Shown here in pieces: positions 11,833-23,030 of a stretch of DNA of 64,000 nucleotides. The position numbers were made by a program, and so were the translations under genes. Every line of letters starts with the position of its first letter. The stretch's first letter is position 1. Source of the DNA: Apiotrichum sp. Y4204 (taxonomy: Eukaryota > Basidiomycota > Tremellomycetes > Trichosporonales > Trichosporonaceae). The notes under the pieces are model-generated. The model was not told where the DNA came from and searched no databases. It saw only the letters and a list, made by a program, of their open reading frames with translations. The stretch lies in contig JAMYHL010000025.1 of the NCBI GenBank assembly GCA_025531455.1, positions 434,001-498,000 of the forward strand. The letters run 5' to 3'.

Positions 11833-12862
11833 ATGCCCTCGCGGCACCCGTCCTTCGCGCACCCAACGCCCTCCTCGACGCTCTTCGCGCCCGCCCCCTC
11901 GCGCCCGTTCGCCCTATTCCCCGTCCTAGTCGCAGATGTAGCCTATGCGGGGTGGTACGCCGCGCACAACAGCGTGCCGCCCTACCTCCCGCTGCTAGCT
12001 GCTATCCGGGGCACAGTCCTCACCACCCTCCTCTTTACGCCCCGCTGGCGCGCGCGTGCAGGCCTCGTCCTCGCCAGCACGGGCGCGACCCTCATCGCGG
12101 CCGCATGGGCAATCTGCTACCAGACAATGGTCCGCGGCGCCCACGACTCGGTCAGACTGCGCTATCTCGCCATTGTGAGTGCCCGCCGCTATTTGACTAA
12201 CGGTAGACATGCGGAATCGCGCTCCTCGAATACGTGAGTCCAGCCCCAGGCCTGGGCGTTATCTAACTCTCTAACTCTCTAACTCGCAGCTCCTCGTCCT
12301 CCTCCTCATCCGCCTCTCGCCGCGCTTCTTCCTCCGCGGGCCCCCCGCCTCCCCACTCGGCGCGCTGAGCCCCGCTGCCCCGACTGTCCCGCGCTCTCCC
12401 CTCTCTCCCGGGCTCATCGGACGCGGGGGGCGCCGCGAACCGCTCGTCCCCACCCCAGGCGCCGGGGGCGGGTCGCCCGGCTCGCACCTCGATCTCGGGC
12501 CGCGTCTCGCTCCCGGACTAGGGCTCGGACATCCGGATCCAGAGGCGGGATATACCTACGACGAATGGGACGAGTACGAGTGTGACGAGTGTGATGACTG
12601 TGATGATGCGTCGAGCGTCTCCGACTCGAGTATCATTGATCTGCCGCCTGCGCATATTGCCCCGCTGGACTTTGACGGGTCGGGGATCGCGGGTGTCGTG
12701 GCTGGCGTTGGGGCCGGTGTGGGGGCCGCGGCGGGCGCGGCGGTAGATATCGCGAGTGGGGCGGGCGCGCTCGTGCGCCGTAGTACGAGTGCGCGCTTCC
12801 TTGGGCGCAGTGTCACCAGCGAGGATGGGCGCGGGTACGGGACGTTTGCGCCCGCGGGATGA
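11833..12862 (+). CDS. Unrecognised polytopic membrane protein
   Basis: I do not recognise this family. Exons 11833-12174, 12207-12233 (27 nt) and 12290-12862 close to 313 aa. The N-terminal half has about four hydrophobic segments: around LFPVLVADVAYAGWY, YLPLLAAIRGTVLTTLLF, GLVLASTGATLIAAAWAIC and, across the two introns, TCGIALLEYLLVLLLIRL. The C-terminal half is disordered (Pro/Gly/Arg-rich) and then very acidic, with three Cys in EYECDECDDCDD. It ends with an Ala/Gly-rich stretch and a Ser/Arg-rich tail. The small middle exon lies within the fourth membrane segment, so skipping it would shorten that segment by nine residues without a frame change. Confidence 0.72.
12234..12289 (+). other. 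Intron with triplicated branch-site motif
   Basis: This 56-nt intron has CTAAC at 12263, 12271 and 12279, an exact 8-nt period of CTAACTCT, just before GCAG. Each copy matches the branch consensus used by other introns in the window. Confidence 0.6.
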
Positions 12863-13029
12863 GAGAGAGCGTTCGGTGTTAGTGTGCGTGTTGCGGCTGC
12901 GACGTTCCGTGTTTGTTCTACTATACGACTGAGACGACTTTTATATTGCTACGACTCTCATATTGCATGCTGCTATGATACTCCCCCTGCTGGATTCATT
13001 TCTGCTGCTGCCTACACTCCCTCTGCCTA

Positions 13030-14932
13030 TTACTTCGCAATCGCACCGAGCTCGTAGAGGTACGAGCCGAGAAGCTTAGTGCCCTGTATGTCAGCCGAGA
13101 GCCATTTTCTCCACACTTACGTTGATGTAGTTGCTCGTGTCAATCTTCTCGTTGGTCGAGTGCGCGCCGTCGTCGCCGCGTCCAACAGGAAGCAGCAGGA
13201 CGTTGAGCTTGAGAATGTTGGCAAAGTCAAGCGTCACTGGGATCGAGCCGCCCTCGCGCGTGTAGTCCGGCTCCTGGCCGTACACTTCAACAGTCGCCTT
13301 GTGCGCCGCACGGTAGTTGTAGTGGTTCGGGTCGGCCTGGGGTCAACTCTGATGATCATGTCGTCGTTTACTCACAATCCACGGCTCGCCGCCGTGCGTA
13401 AGGACCACCTCGCAGCGGTTCTTGCTGCCGAGCTTCTTGAACTCGTCGTTGACGTACTTGATCACGAGCTCGGTCGTGTTGTCGATGCTGAGGTTGGGCA
13501 CCAGGCGGATCGAGAACTTGCCCTTGACGCTCGCGGGGATGACCGTCTTAGAGCCCGGCGCGGAGAAGGCGCCCTCAATACCGTGCAGCGACAGCGACGG
13601 GTTGCGCATGCGGCCCATGAGCTGCGGTCAGTCTGGAGTCCGCGCTCTGAAACAATCTAGTGCTCCTCGGGTAAGATGAGGCTTCCACCCTTGGCCCCCT
13701 CGGTCCAGCCCCTCTTCCACACCTGACTCACAGTTTTGACAGTGTCGTTGGTGAGCGTCTGGTCGCCGCCGACGGCGCCGTGAATGTCCTGCATCTGGAA
13801 GTGGATCTTCTCGAACTTGTCCTGCTCGTCCTTGGTCACGGGGGCAATAAGGTCCTTGACGCCGGGAACGAGGATCTCGCCCTCGGGAGAGACAAGCTTG
13901 GACACTGGGGTCAGCGGCTGCGAACGTCTGAGACTATTACGCACTCAAAAGAACCAGGTCAGTCATCGGCTCATGGACGGTGCCGCCGAACACACCCGAG
14001 TGGAGGTCGCGCGCGGGTCCCGAGATGCGGATCTCGTAGTAGTTGATACCGCGGAGACCGTAGGTGAGGCAGGGAGTCTTGGTGTCGAGCCAGTAGTTGT
14101 CCGAAATGCACATGCAGTCCTGGCCGGCGAAGAAGCCGTCCTTCTCCGACTCGATAAACTTGTCGAGGTTGACCGAGCCGGCCTCCTCCATACCCTCAAA
14201 GCACATCTTGAGGTTGACGGGGAGCTCGAGACCGAGGCGCTTGTGTGCGTCGAGCACGTTCAGCCACCCCATGATCGGGCCCTTGTCGTCAGTCGAGCCA
14301 CGGCCGTAGAGGCGCCCCGAGCCCGAAGGGTCGGGGGTGAGCTTGAACGGCTCGTAGTCCCAACCGTCCTCCTTGAGCGCCGGCTGCACGTCGTAGTGGC
14401 CGTAGATGAGGAGGTTCTTCTGTGGAGTGTCAGATAGATCCGTGAGATCAAAGGTGTCATAGCGGTTCTCCATGAATACACCACTGTCGCACACCCACCT
14501 TCTTCGGGTCGTTGCCAATCTGGCCAATGATCACAGGCGGGAGGGGAACCTCCTCGTCTCCAATCTTGTGGGTACCGATCGGGCGCTTCTCCGCCTTGAC
14601 GCCGAGGTTCGTGAGCTCCTTCAGAAGCCAGTCGGCCATGTTCTCAACATCCTTGACATAGCTGGCGTTAGTGGGTGCTTGATTTCTGTAAGTGTGATAC
14701 CCACTCGAGGTTTCCAGACACACTGTGAGTCAGTAAAGGTTCGAGGAAGCAGGGGAGCACAATTCGTGACGCGGAACTGGCGTTGCACTGATCGACCAAG
14801 CCAACGCCATGACGCACACGACGTGCCGCTCCCAATTACTCACGAGGGAATTTCAACGGCCTGGCGGAGACGGTCGATAAACTCGTCCTGGTGGTCGTCG
14901 ACAAACTTGATGAACTGGGGGTTGGCAGCCAT
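13030..14932 (-). CDS. DUG1: Cys-Gly metallodipeptidase Dug1 (M20 family)
   Basis: Di-zinc peptidase that hydrolyses Cys-Gly and works in the Dug glutathione degradation pathway. Eight exons, 14932-14844, 14722-14705, 14661-14499, 14419-13945, 13904-13732, 13621-13376, 13336-13121 and 13083-13030, close to 477 aa, near the 481 aa of yeast Dug1. Metal and catalytic motifs are visible: [45 protein letters not shown] and [12 protein letters not shown]. Exon 2 has only 18 nt and encodes the turn after VEIPS. The chosen ATG has a strong context (ACCATGG). A second in-frame ATG at 15082 would add 50 residues resembling a mitochondrial presequence; see findings. Confidence 0.95.
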
Positions 14933-15082
14933 GGTGACGCGTGTGGAGGTGATTGAGCGTGTGGAGAGGAAGGTGGGCGATCGTGTGGGAATAGGGAGCA
15001 GACGCGATGTGATGCGGGATGTGAGCTGGCGGGCAAGAGGTGTGCTGCAGCGGATAGAGGAGAAAATGGAGACGGTAGCCAT
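14933..15082 (-). other. Possible alternative N-terminal extension of Dug1 (mitochondrial presequence-like)
   Basis: An open, in-frame 50-codon stretch from an ATG at 15082 leads directly into the Dug1 start. It has seven Arg, many Ser and Thr, and no acidic residue, and begins MATVSIFSSIRCSTPLARQL. Its ATG has C at -3, a weak context, while the internal start has A at -3. This layout suits leaky scanning that makes two isoforms. Translation is inferred. Confidence 0.45.
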
Positions 15083-15185
15083 GAGATGAGAAAAGGAGAT
15101 ATCTGGGCGTGACACTTTCTTGGGGGTGACTGCTCCGAATTGCGAGCGACCGACGTGAACGATGCGAGCGGTAGCGCGCACAGCG

Positions 15186-15201
15186 TGTGCACGCGTGCAC
15201 A
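15186..15201. repeat. 16-bp perfect palindrome, alternating purine-pyrimidine
   Basis: TGTGCACGCGTGCACA reads the same on both strands and alternates purine and pyrimidine almost throughout. It lies 104 bp upstream of the distal DUG1 ATG. It could be a dimeric factor site or a Z-DNA-prone element; neither is shown. Confidence 0.6.
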
Positions 15202-17194
15202 AGAGCGCGGGGATGTGCGATCTGCAATGTGTACACACGCGGTCCAGCCCAGGGGCCGCATGCTATTTCCGATTACGTATACCCGGGACCCCGCATTATG
15301 ACGACGGATCCGAGGCAAGTGCCGAACCGAGGACGAAGGAATGATATAAAATGGACCGCGTGCGATAGGAAGGAGATGACCGAGGCCCCCGAAAGCCAAA
15401 GCCCCGCCACCCCAGGATTCTCAGGACGATAAGAGCTGACCGTTGACGATTGGATTGCTTGACAGGTTTGGACTAGCAATAATGGTTATGTCTCACCAGA
15501 GCGCCAGAACAGACAGTGGGAAGGAGCGTGACAACCTTATTAGTTCCATTGGTCAAGTAGCGTCGTGCTCGTGTCTCAGAAAAGGTGACTGTGGTACTCT
15601 GATACTTTGGGACCCGGTGGACGGGACAGACGATGATATCGATGATAACGCGCGATAGCGCTACTGACATGCTGACAGACAAACTATCGTTAATTGCTGA
15701 TGAGAACAATGACACAGTAGTGTGGCGCTCTGCGCTTTCACCGATGCCGTCGATCCCATGGACCCAACCTCCTCACAGCAGCAAAGAAGGCACCTGGGCT
15801 CGATTCCTGCATCTCCTGCTCGTCCGATGTGCTACAGCATCAAGTCGGGGAGTGTCGGATATAGGCTTGGGACCAGTGGTGAAGAGGGACGATCCTTGGC
15901 CGGAAACCCGGAGCAAAATCGTGCAGTTGATCGAAGGCTTCTCGCGTCGTTCCTGGCGCTATAGTGCTTGGAGCGCGTCCGTCCACCTGATCCCCCGCAA
16001 TCCCAGGATCCTTCGCGTTTTCACTGTGGAGCGACTTCCAAGCGGCCAAGCTCCCATCCGCTGCGCGCCGTGATTCGCGAATCGTGATCGGCTGACTGTA
16101 CCGCCTTGCCTGTGCGCGGTGTGCGCGCTGCGCGCGACGCGCCAGCCCTCTTAGGCCCTAGGCATCAGTATCCTGCAACATGCACGGACTGTGGATACTC
16201 TCAGCTCTCAGACCTCCGATCCTCCCAAGTGATCCGCACACGAGTGTGTTTCACTTCCATTGTTTAGCGCACAGTCGTGTGGACTGATACGCGACTGCTT
16301 TTCCTTGGCCTTTTGTCCACTGGATCGGCGGATCTCCTGGATCGCTGGATCGCTGCACTCAATTGGTGCTTGCACGCGCCAAGCTCTAGCCACTAAACGA
16401 GACAATTGTTGTCGCTGTCGCTGTGTTGTTGATACCGCCGGAATGTGGATGCCACCTCACGCTGCAGGCTAGAGACTGAACGTTTTGCTCGATCGCTGCC
16501 GCACAACTAGCTCAGGCTTTGTTCTTCACAGAAGCACAGGATCTTGAGGTCCTTATGTTAGTCTCTTGTACTGTACGAATCGACAGTTCCCCTGCCATTC
16601 TTTTCTTACTCACTCTTACTGGCCTCAGTCACCTTGACCACGGTCTTTCACCGCCTTCCCTCCTAGCAATTTTCCTTTGCTTTCCTTCCTTCCCACACTG
16701 TTTCTCTTGATCGCTCACTCCCTCACCGTATTCATGGTATAGTACCATTACAGCCACCCGTCCACCCACACCTTACCTGCACACCACCTTCCTCGCTTCT
16801 CTTCTTTGCGTTTTCTCTTCTTCACTTCTCATCAATCCGTCCCTCTGTTTCTTTCCTTCTTTCCCTCTCTCTCTCTCTATCATTCTCATTCTCCTTCACT
16901 TTCGTTTCCTTTTCTCCTTGCCAAAAAGCAACTCCCCGAATCAGCCATCCCTTTCCCCCACTCCCCCCTCCTTTGTTGCGTTTCTTATCATATCCGCTGG
17001 AAGCTAGAAGATTGGTCAGTCACTACCCATAGCACGCCACTCATCTCGGACCTTCCCTCTCCCGTCTCTCCAGCTCTACTCGTTCCAGAACTCTCACTTT
17101 CACTTGTTCTTTTATTTCTTCTTCCCAACTCTTACTCCCCGCCTCAAGCCGTTTGGCGCCCCGTCAACTCGACGTAGCTCGATCCTCGACGCGC

Positions 17195-19325
17195 ATGTCT
17201 CAGTCACGTCCCCCTCTGCTCCCTAGGAGGAGGGTTGCTTCCGCGTCTGAGCCTGTCCCTCCCCCAGACACAAACGCAATCTTGCAAGCGGCACAACGTC
17301 TATCCCACATATCCAATCAGAACCAAAACAGCGCAGCAAGGCCTGGGCACAAACGGCGACGGACAGTATGTCCCTGTGATAGTTCTCTCGCTGACCCTCA
17401 GAACAAAGGCAACTCCAAGATTATCATCATCGGCCCATTCCCCTCGCAAGTACTTGATCTTTCGAGCAGCGAGTCCGAATCGTCTTGCTCTGGACGTCGT
17501 CTTTCCTTTGGGTCGGACATTGTGATTCCGTCACCTCCAGTCACTCCAACTCAGGTCGGTGGCAACGATATTCCCCTGCTCGACTCTAGGCCTTCTAGCT
17601 CAACAGAGTGGATTGCGTACTCAACCCCGTTGGACGGCGACGAGGACATGGAGGTTGAGGAAGACACCGCCAGTTTTGGCACCCCAAGCTCATCAATGCG
17701 TTCCGCAACCTCGGTATATGGACAGCCTGAGCCGCTGGTTCTTGTTCCCGACGACCGCAAGTCAACCCCAGAAGTAGACCACGACTTCACCCAGATGCTT
17801 GTGAGTCAATGATGCCATGAAAGTTTTAACTCCCAGCTTCAAAGCCTTCGCATTGATCCCGGTGGCCCTCCCCGTCACAGCCGGCCGCCAAAGCAACCCC
17901 GTCAGCACTACCACAACCACGACAGTACGAACCGCATTATTCCCATCCCCTTCAACGCCTCATGGCTGCGCCCGTCGACGCCTGTCCAGCCCATGCCACG
18001 TCCTGGTTTTTCTTCAACTTACTCGGTGCAGCCTATACCCATTGAGCGCCCTATACCCATTGAGCGCCTCAACTTTTCCTCGTCCTCCAGGACTTTGGTC
18101 GACGAAGATGACGACAGTGATCCTCAGCGTCCAGCAATGCAGGTCTCCGCAGAGGCAGAGTTGTTCTCAGACTCCAAGCTAGTATGCTGTGCTTGTGATG
18201 GACGTGATCTCCGCATGTTCCTTCTCAAGCCTTGTGGCGTGAGTCAGCCTTTCGCACTTGGAGAACTCACATCAGGATCTCGTGTGCCCTACCTGCTTCT
18301 CGTCGTCGATTGCAGCTGTTTCCGTAACCCAAGGGGCTTCAAAATGCCCTGCCTGTATTGATCCAGTGGCTTCGTTTGAGCCTTATAAGCCTGGCCAAAT
18401 TATTGCTGTCCGTGGTCCTCGTCCGAAGAAGATTGAGCCATTGGTCGACAACAATGGGTCGTACGAAAACACCGGACAGACGATCGTCATGCGGATTGAT
18501 AACGTGGCCTGGGTGAGTTACCGTAGAGACACACTGACTGACATAAGGACGTCGAGCCCAGCCTCGTTGAGAGGTTCTTGCCTCCCGGCACTCTGCCGTT
18601 GGGCCACCCGCAGCCGATCCATATCTGCATGGACCGCCGTGATGGGCGCACCAAGGACTACATGGTTTGTAGGAGTGTTGATACAGACTGACCTCAGTAC
18701 ATCGAAGTGGCTTCCCAGGCGGCGGCGAGGAAGGTTCTCCAGACGCGACAGAATGCGTTTATGCCTGGCGGAAGGATTACTGGCGGACGCAAGAGGGCAG
18801 TCACCATTAGCCAGGTGACCCACAAGGAACTACTTTCGGAGGTGAGTGTAGAGCCCGTACAGCCCCTGACTCCTAGCTGCGCCCCAACTCGCGACAGGAG
18901 CTGGATTCTCTGCTCGAGCTGTGCGAGGCCGCGCTTACCACCCCGGCCCCGCAGTTGCGCATCGATGCCAATGGGCGAGGACGCCTGCACGCCTCTGTTG
19001 GTGTCAACGGCAAGGTGCATTATCTCAAGTATCGCCACGCCCCGTTCCATGCGCTCATCTCTCTCATGTGCAAGATGAGCGGCACCGAGTCGCCAGTGTA
19101 CTGGGACTTGTTCCGTGAGTTACCCAGGCGTTTCATCTTGCTAACTTTTACAGGTATCGCTTCCGGTAAAGTTTCTCACTCCCTTCGATGCTGATGACAG
19201 GTGCAATCTCTGCGCTGGCAAACTCACTCAAGTATCCGCGCGTCCATTCTGGCAACGACCGCGCCCTTTTGAAACGATTGAACGAGCTGTTTGACAAATG
19301 CTTTAGCACGCGCCCGAAGGCGTGA
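17195..19325 (+). CDS. RING-like zinc finger plus RRM protein
   Basis: Nine exons, 17195-17365, 17402-17800, 17837-18238, 18276-18512, 18548-18664, 18698-18841, 18877-19114, 19154-19165 and 19201-19325, close to 614 aa. Residues 1-300 are disordered and Ser/Pro-rich, with a duplicated PIPIER. Around 308-352 lies a RING-like finger: VCCACDGRD, then KPCGDLVCPTC and SKCPAC. The expected His after KPC is replaced by Gly-Asp. An RRM-like fold follows (TIVMRIDNVAW to YIEVASQAAARKVL, about 375-475), then a helical C-terminal domain. RING plus RRM suggests a ubiquitin ligase acting on RNA-bound targets, as Not4-type proteins do, but the order and flanks differ and I cannot name the family. Exon 8 has only 12 nt. 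The 36-nt intron at 17366-17401 is in frame without stops, so its removal is inferred from donor, branch and acceptor. The start is the first ATG after the CT-rich leader. Confidence 0.82.
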
Positions 19326-19748
19326 CTTCCATTCCGAGCTTGGGCGTAACACACCACACAGAATATATACGATATGAACGTACCCCGACGACCACTTCTA
19401 CCCCGATTATTGATGAATGTAACCAGTGAGAGACGGCACTCTCGTGGTAGTTTGTAGATTGTGCATGTAGCCGCGTAATATCATGACGGCCACCAACCTG
19501 GATAGCAAGTTACTTGAAGACCCATACAATGCGGCAAGAATGGAATAATGCAGAGGGCTACAGATTATTGGATGTGATGTGATGTTACAAGAGCTCAAAG
19601 CAAATTATAGATGTAAGTCTATACAGTGTCTACTACTTCTCGCTACTTCTTCCCTCCCAGTACTTCCCGCAAATCCCACTACTTCTCGCTACTTCTCCCT
19701 CACACATACTACTTCTCGCGACTTCCTACTACGCCTCCCTGCCTTCCG
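19326..19748. other. Convergent spacer with degenerate CTACTTCTCG repeats
   Basis: Spacer between the RING-RRM gene (+) and the arrestin gene (-). From about 19629 to 19748 the sequence repeats ACTACTTCTCG-like units with variants. No gene is seen. Confidence 0.6.
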
Positions 19749-21467
19749 CTACCCGTAGACGTACGGTGCGTCCTGCACCGCGCACTCGTAGCTCGGAGGA
19801 GGGAGGATCCACCCATCTTCGGCCGAGAAGTCCTCACCCTCGACCACCGCCGGGATCTCGCCCTCACCCGCGACGCGGAGCTCCTGCCACCGGAATGCGC
19901 GGAGTGCGCCGGCAGGCTCGCCGACCGACCCAATCACGAGCGGAACGGCGATGGTGCGTACCGCAGGGGAGCGGACGTGGGACCAGAGGCGCCGAGCCTC
20001 GCCGCCGTGGAGGACGGGCGAGAATCCGGGATCGCTCCGTTCGAGAAGCGCCCGCGAGAAGGGCAGACGCAGAAAGGTGACGTCGATGTGCAGGGCAAAG
20101 TCCGCGCTCACCTCCGCGTCGTCCAGGTACGTGGTGTAGCCGTGCGTCCACCCGTTGTCTGTTATGAGGGGCAGACAAATCCTCAGCGAGAGCGGATCTT
20201 CGCTGGGAATGGGTACCCATCCGACGCGGGCGAGGAGCAAGGTGTGCTCCACGCTGTCGGGGGTGCGCTCTTCACGGACGAGGCTTACACGCACTACCAT
20301 GGCGGCGTGCGGCTGCGGAGCTTCGCGTTCTGCCTTTCGACGGCTTTCTGCCTCCTCGTCTGTTGGCCTCTGTGGACGCAGCCAGAGGTCGAGCGGGATG
20401 ACGGAGGTAGGCGAGTAGCTTTGAGTGGGAAGAGAAGCTGAAAAGGCCCAGCGTTCGGTCGCGCCGCCCGCCGCTGTCGGGATCCAGAAGTTGTGGGGGA
20501 GGATCTGCGGCGGTGGGGTCGGCAGCGACGCGGGGAGCAGCTCGAATGGGAGGCAGCCGTATGCCACGACCACGCGGCGAGGTTTCCGCCCGGGGCCCGA
20601 CGGCACGTCGCAGGTCATGTCGGCGTGAAGTGAGTAGGTGAGCGAAAAGGTCGAGCCCCGCACCGCAAAGGTCGGGGGGAGGTACCTGTCCAGCGGCACC
20701 TGGAACGTGCCGGCCAGAATGTACCTGCCCTCAGGGAGGGCACCCGACGTCCTCGCGTTCCGTTGGCGAACCCAGCGCGCGACGTCCTCCGAAAGCGAGG
20801 CCGGAACGTTGGTGACCAGAATCTCCTCCCCTTCATGCGTCAGTGTCCCCACGAGGGACAGGGTGAGACGCGGTTGACCGGCGAGGGGGAGGTAGGTGCC
20901 GGTCGGGAGGGTGAAAGATATCAGGATGGGTATCTTCTGCCCAGGCTGCGTGTGAGCTTTGAAACGATCAATGAGACTTACGTAGAAAGTAGGTGGAACG
21001 GGCATGCCGTCCACGGCTGAGCGGAAGGCAAGGCTCAGCCTTCCACCTATCTCGGGGACGGGGATCGGCTCGGGGCTACTGGTGCGGCTTGATGATGGGC
21101 TCGCATCTGGCGTCAGTGAATCGAGGAAATATGAGCAGAGGGCGGAAAGCGAAGTTAGGAATCAGACTTCGCTGCGACTACTCGAAGAATCCATGATGGG
21201 GCGCTGGAGTATTCACACCACAGAAGGCAAAGAAGGATGAAGAATCAACAATCAAATGGAGGCAAAAATGGTCCAAGTATTGTTCGTGCCTTCGCCACCG
21301 TCGACGGCCTCCACCGACACCTCCACTCCCGAAGTTCACCATCCTTCGCAACGTACACCGCACATCAACTCACCAGGCTGAGCTCCCGGCTGTACATCGG
21401 TCTTGCAGTTGCAGGGCTGCACGTCCTCTGCCGGGGTGGAAATGGATACCTCGCGGCGACGGGACAT
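19749..21467 (-). CDS. Alpha-arrestin with C-terminal PPxY motif
   Basis: Arrestin-fold trafficking adaptor; fungal alpha-arrestins recruit the Rsp5 ubiquitin ligase to membrane transporters through PPxY motifs. Exons 21467-21374, 21106-20982 and 20945-19749 give 471 aa. The start GCCACCATGTC is a near-perfect Kozak context. A Ser/Pro-rich head leads to the arrestin N-lobe: LSLAFRSAVDGMPVPPTFY, then after the second intron PGQKIPILISFTLPTG. The C-terminus ends LPPPSYECAVQDAPYVYG, giving PPSY at residues 456-459. The 36-nt intron 20946-20981 is in frame and stop-free; removing it restores the usual FYPGQ turn. Which transporter it serves cannot be told. Confidence 0.8.
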
Positions 21468-21946
21468 GGTGGCCACTGCGTAGATTCGACCGGGGGTACG
21501 GGGTTGGTTGGTGATCACCTGGCGCTTCGCGAAATTCGTCAACTGTAGGGTTGGGGGAATTGTCGCGTCGGCGGGAAGATGGAAGTTGTTGGTGAGGTGA
21601 GGATGTTGAGGAGTCTGGGGGCTGATTATTATATGCAGTTGGGTCGTGTTCGTTGAGTCGGAGAGTGAGGCATCGCTGACAGAGTCGTCGGTGCGAGCAG
21701 AGAAGCGTGACCGATGATGATGGATGCGAAACGAGTGATGAGTGAAGATGTCAACAATGAGTGCGAGAGTGAAGATGTCGACAACAAAGTGCGAGCTTCT
21801 GAACAGGATGCAAGATGCAATGCATGGCGAGATGCATCTGTATAACAGTCTTGCGCACGCCGGGCTGCTCTGGTATGCTGGCGAGTGGTCGCACTCGCAC
21901 TGGTTATGGTGACACAGGTGCCCGGTGCCCGCGACAACTTTTGCTA

Positions 21947-21970
21947 GTGGAACAGTGGAACAGTGGAACA
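21947..21970. repeat. Tandem GTGGAACA x3
   Basis: Three perfect 8-bp copies in intergenic DNA upstream of the arrestin gene. Confidence 0.85.
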
Positions 21971-22998
21971 GCGGCAGGACAAGGGGAAGTGATGGTCCGC
22001 AGAAGGGAGAGCGGCGAGAGCAAGGAGTCGTTGGACAGTCTGTTTCTCCCTGACCTTGTCGTACGTCTGAGTACAGCATGCAGCATCATGGCAGTGTTGC
22101 ATCAGCATTGTTATGCACTGTGGTGGAGATCAAGCAATCAAAGGAGCAAAAAGTTCATGATTGTCTCGGCGTACTCGGCGACGCGGAGCACACTACGACG
22201 CGCTATCTGCCCACTATAATCACCTATCTCCCATCCCCGTTAACGTTGTCCTTCTTTTCTGCCTCTTGTCTTTTTTCGTCTTTCCGGGGAGTTGCTTTCT
22301 GTGTTCTGTATTCTATTGCTTGGCCCTTCATTGTCTTACCTTAGCTGTCTTGCTCGGCGCGGCCGAGCTCGGTGCAGATCTGTCGGCCGAGGTGGTGAGA
22401 CTGTTCCAGAAATCCAGCCCGTCCTTATACAGTGAGGTTGTGCCCTCTGCGAGTTGCGCCAGAGTGCGTAAGAGATGCCACAGACTCACTATAGTGATAC
22501 ATGGGCAGATCTACGTTTTACGCGGGTATAGAAGGCAATTACTTGAACTGAGCTCGACAGCTGCCGGGCCCGGCTCCCCGCGCTCGCGCGCTCCGCGGTC
22601 ATGTCTCGCGTGCCTCTTGTCCGCTTGTCCGATGGTGACAGACCACATGGCGTGCTCGCTAGTATACGTAGTCCGCAGCGCCATCATGTCCTCTGTCTCA
22701 TCTGCTCCTGCAAGTATGCAAGCCGAGTGCCTGCACCTCTGCACCACTGGCCTCTGGGAGCTGCGTGCACGGTTTTTGGGGACACGCCCTTCTGATGGGC
22801 CTGCCTCACCAGCCTCGCCCATCAATGACCGTCTTTACAATGCTGGTGAGACACCCAGGATCCAAGTGAGACAACACATGTCCGTGACCGGATGAACAAC
22901 CATCTTCCATCCACAATCCACAATTGGAGAGACTCAAGAACAACAATACAGAATATAAGGGAACGGCGGTGGCGCTCTGGATTTCGCAACGCGGAACT

Positions 22999-23030
22999 GT
23001 GCACCGGTGCTCGCACCAGCACCGGTGCAC
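22999..23030. repeat. 12-bp inverted repeat with 8-nt loop
   Basis: Arms GTGCACCGGTGC and GCACCGGTGCAC are perfect complements around TCGCACCA. Each arm also contains a self-complementary GCACCGGTGC, so the stretch could form a strong hairpin or bind dimers. Confidence 0.75.

Larger units (their letters stand above)
14933..17194. promoter_or_regulatory. DUG1 / RING-RRM divergent intergenic region
   Basis: About 2.26 kb. It contains the DUG1 leader and a 16-bp palindrome (15186-15201). The last 400 bp before the plus-strand gene are extremely pyrimidine-rich, with a CT microsatellite near 16865-16880. I see no coding exon with support. The long CT-rich stretch is probably promoter and 5' UTR. 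Confidence 0.5.

Noticed and set aside
22161..22895. 244-codon plus-strand open frame
   Set aside because: No ATG near the start and composition degrades after the first third; could contain an exon but no gene could be assembled.
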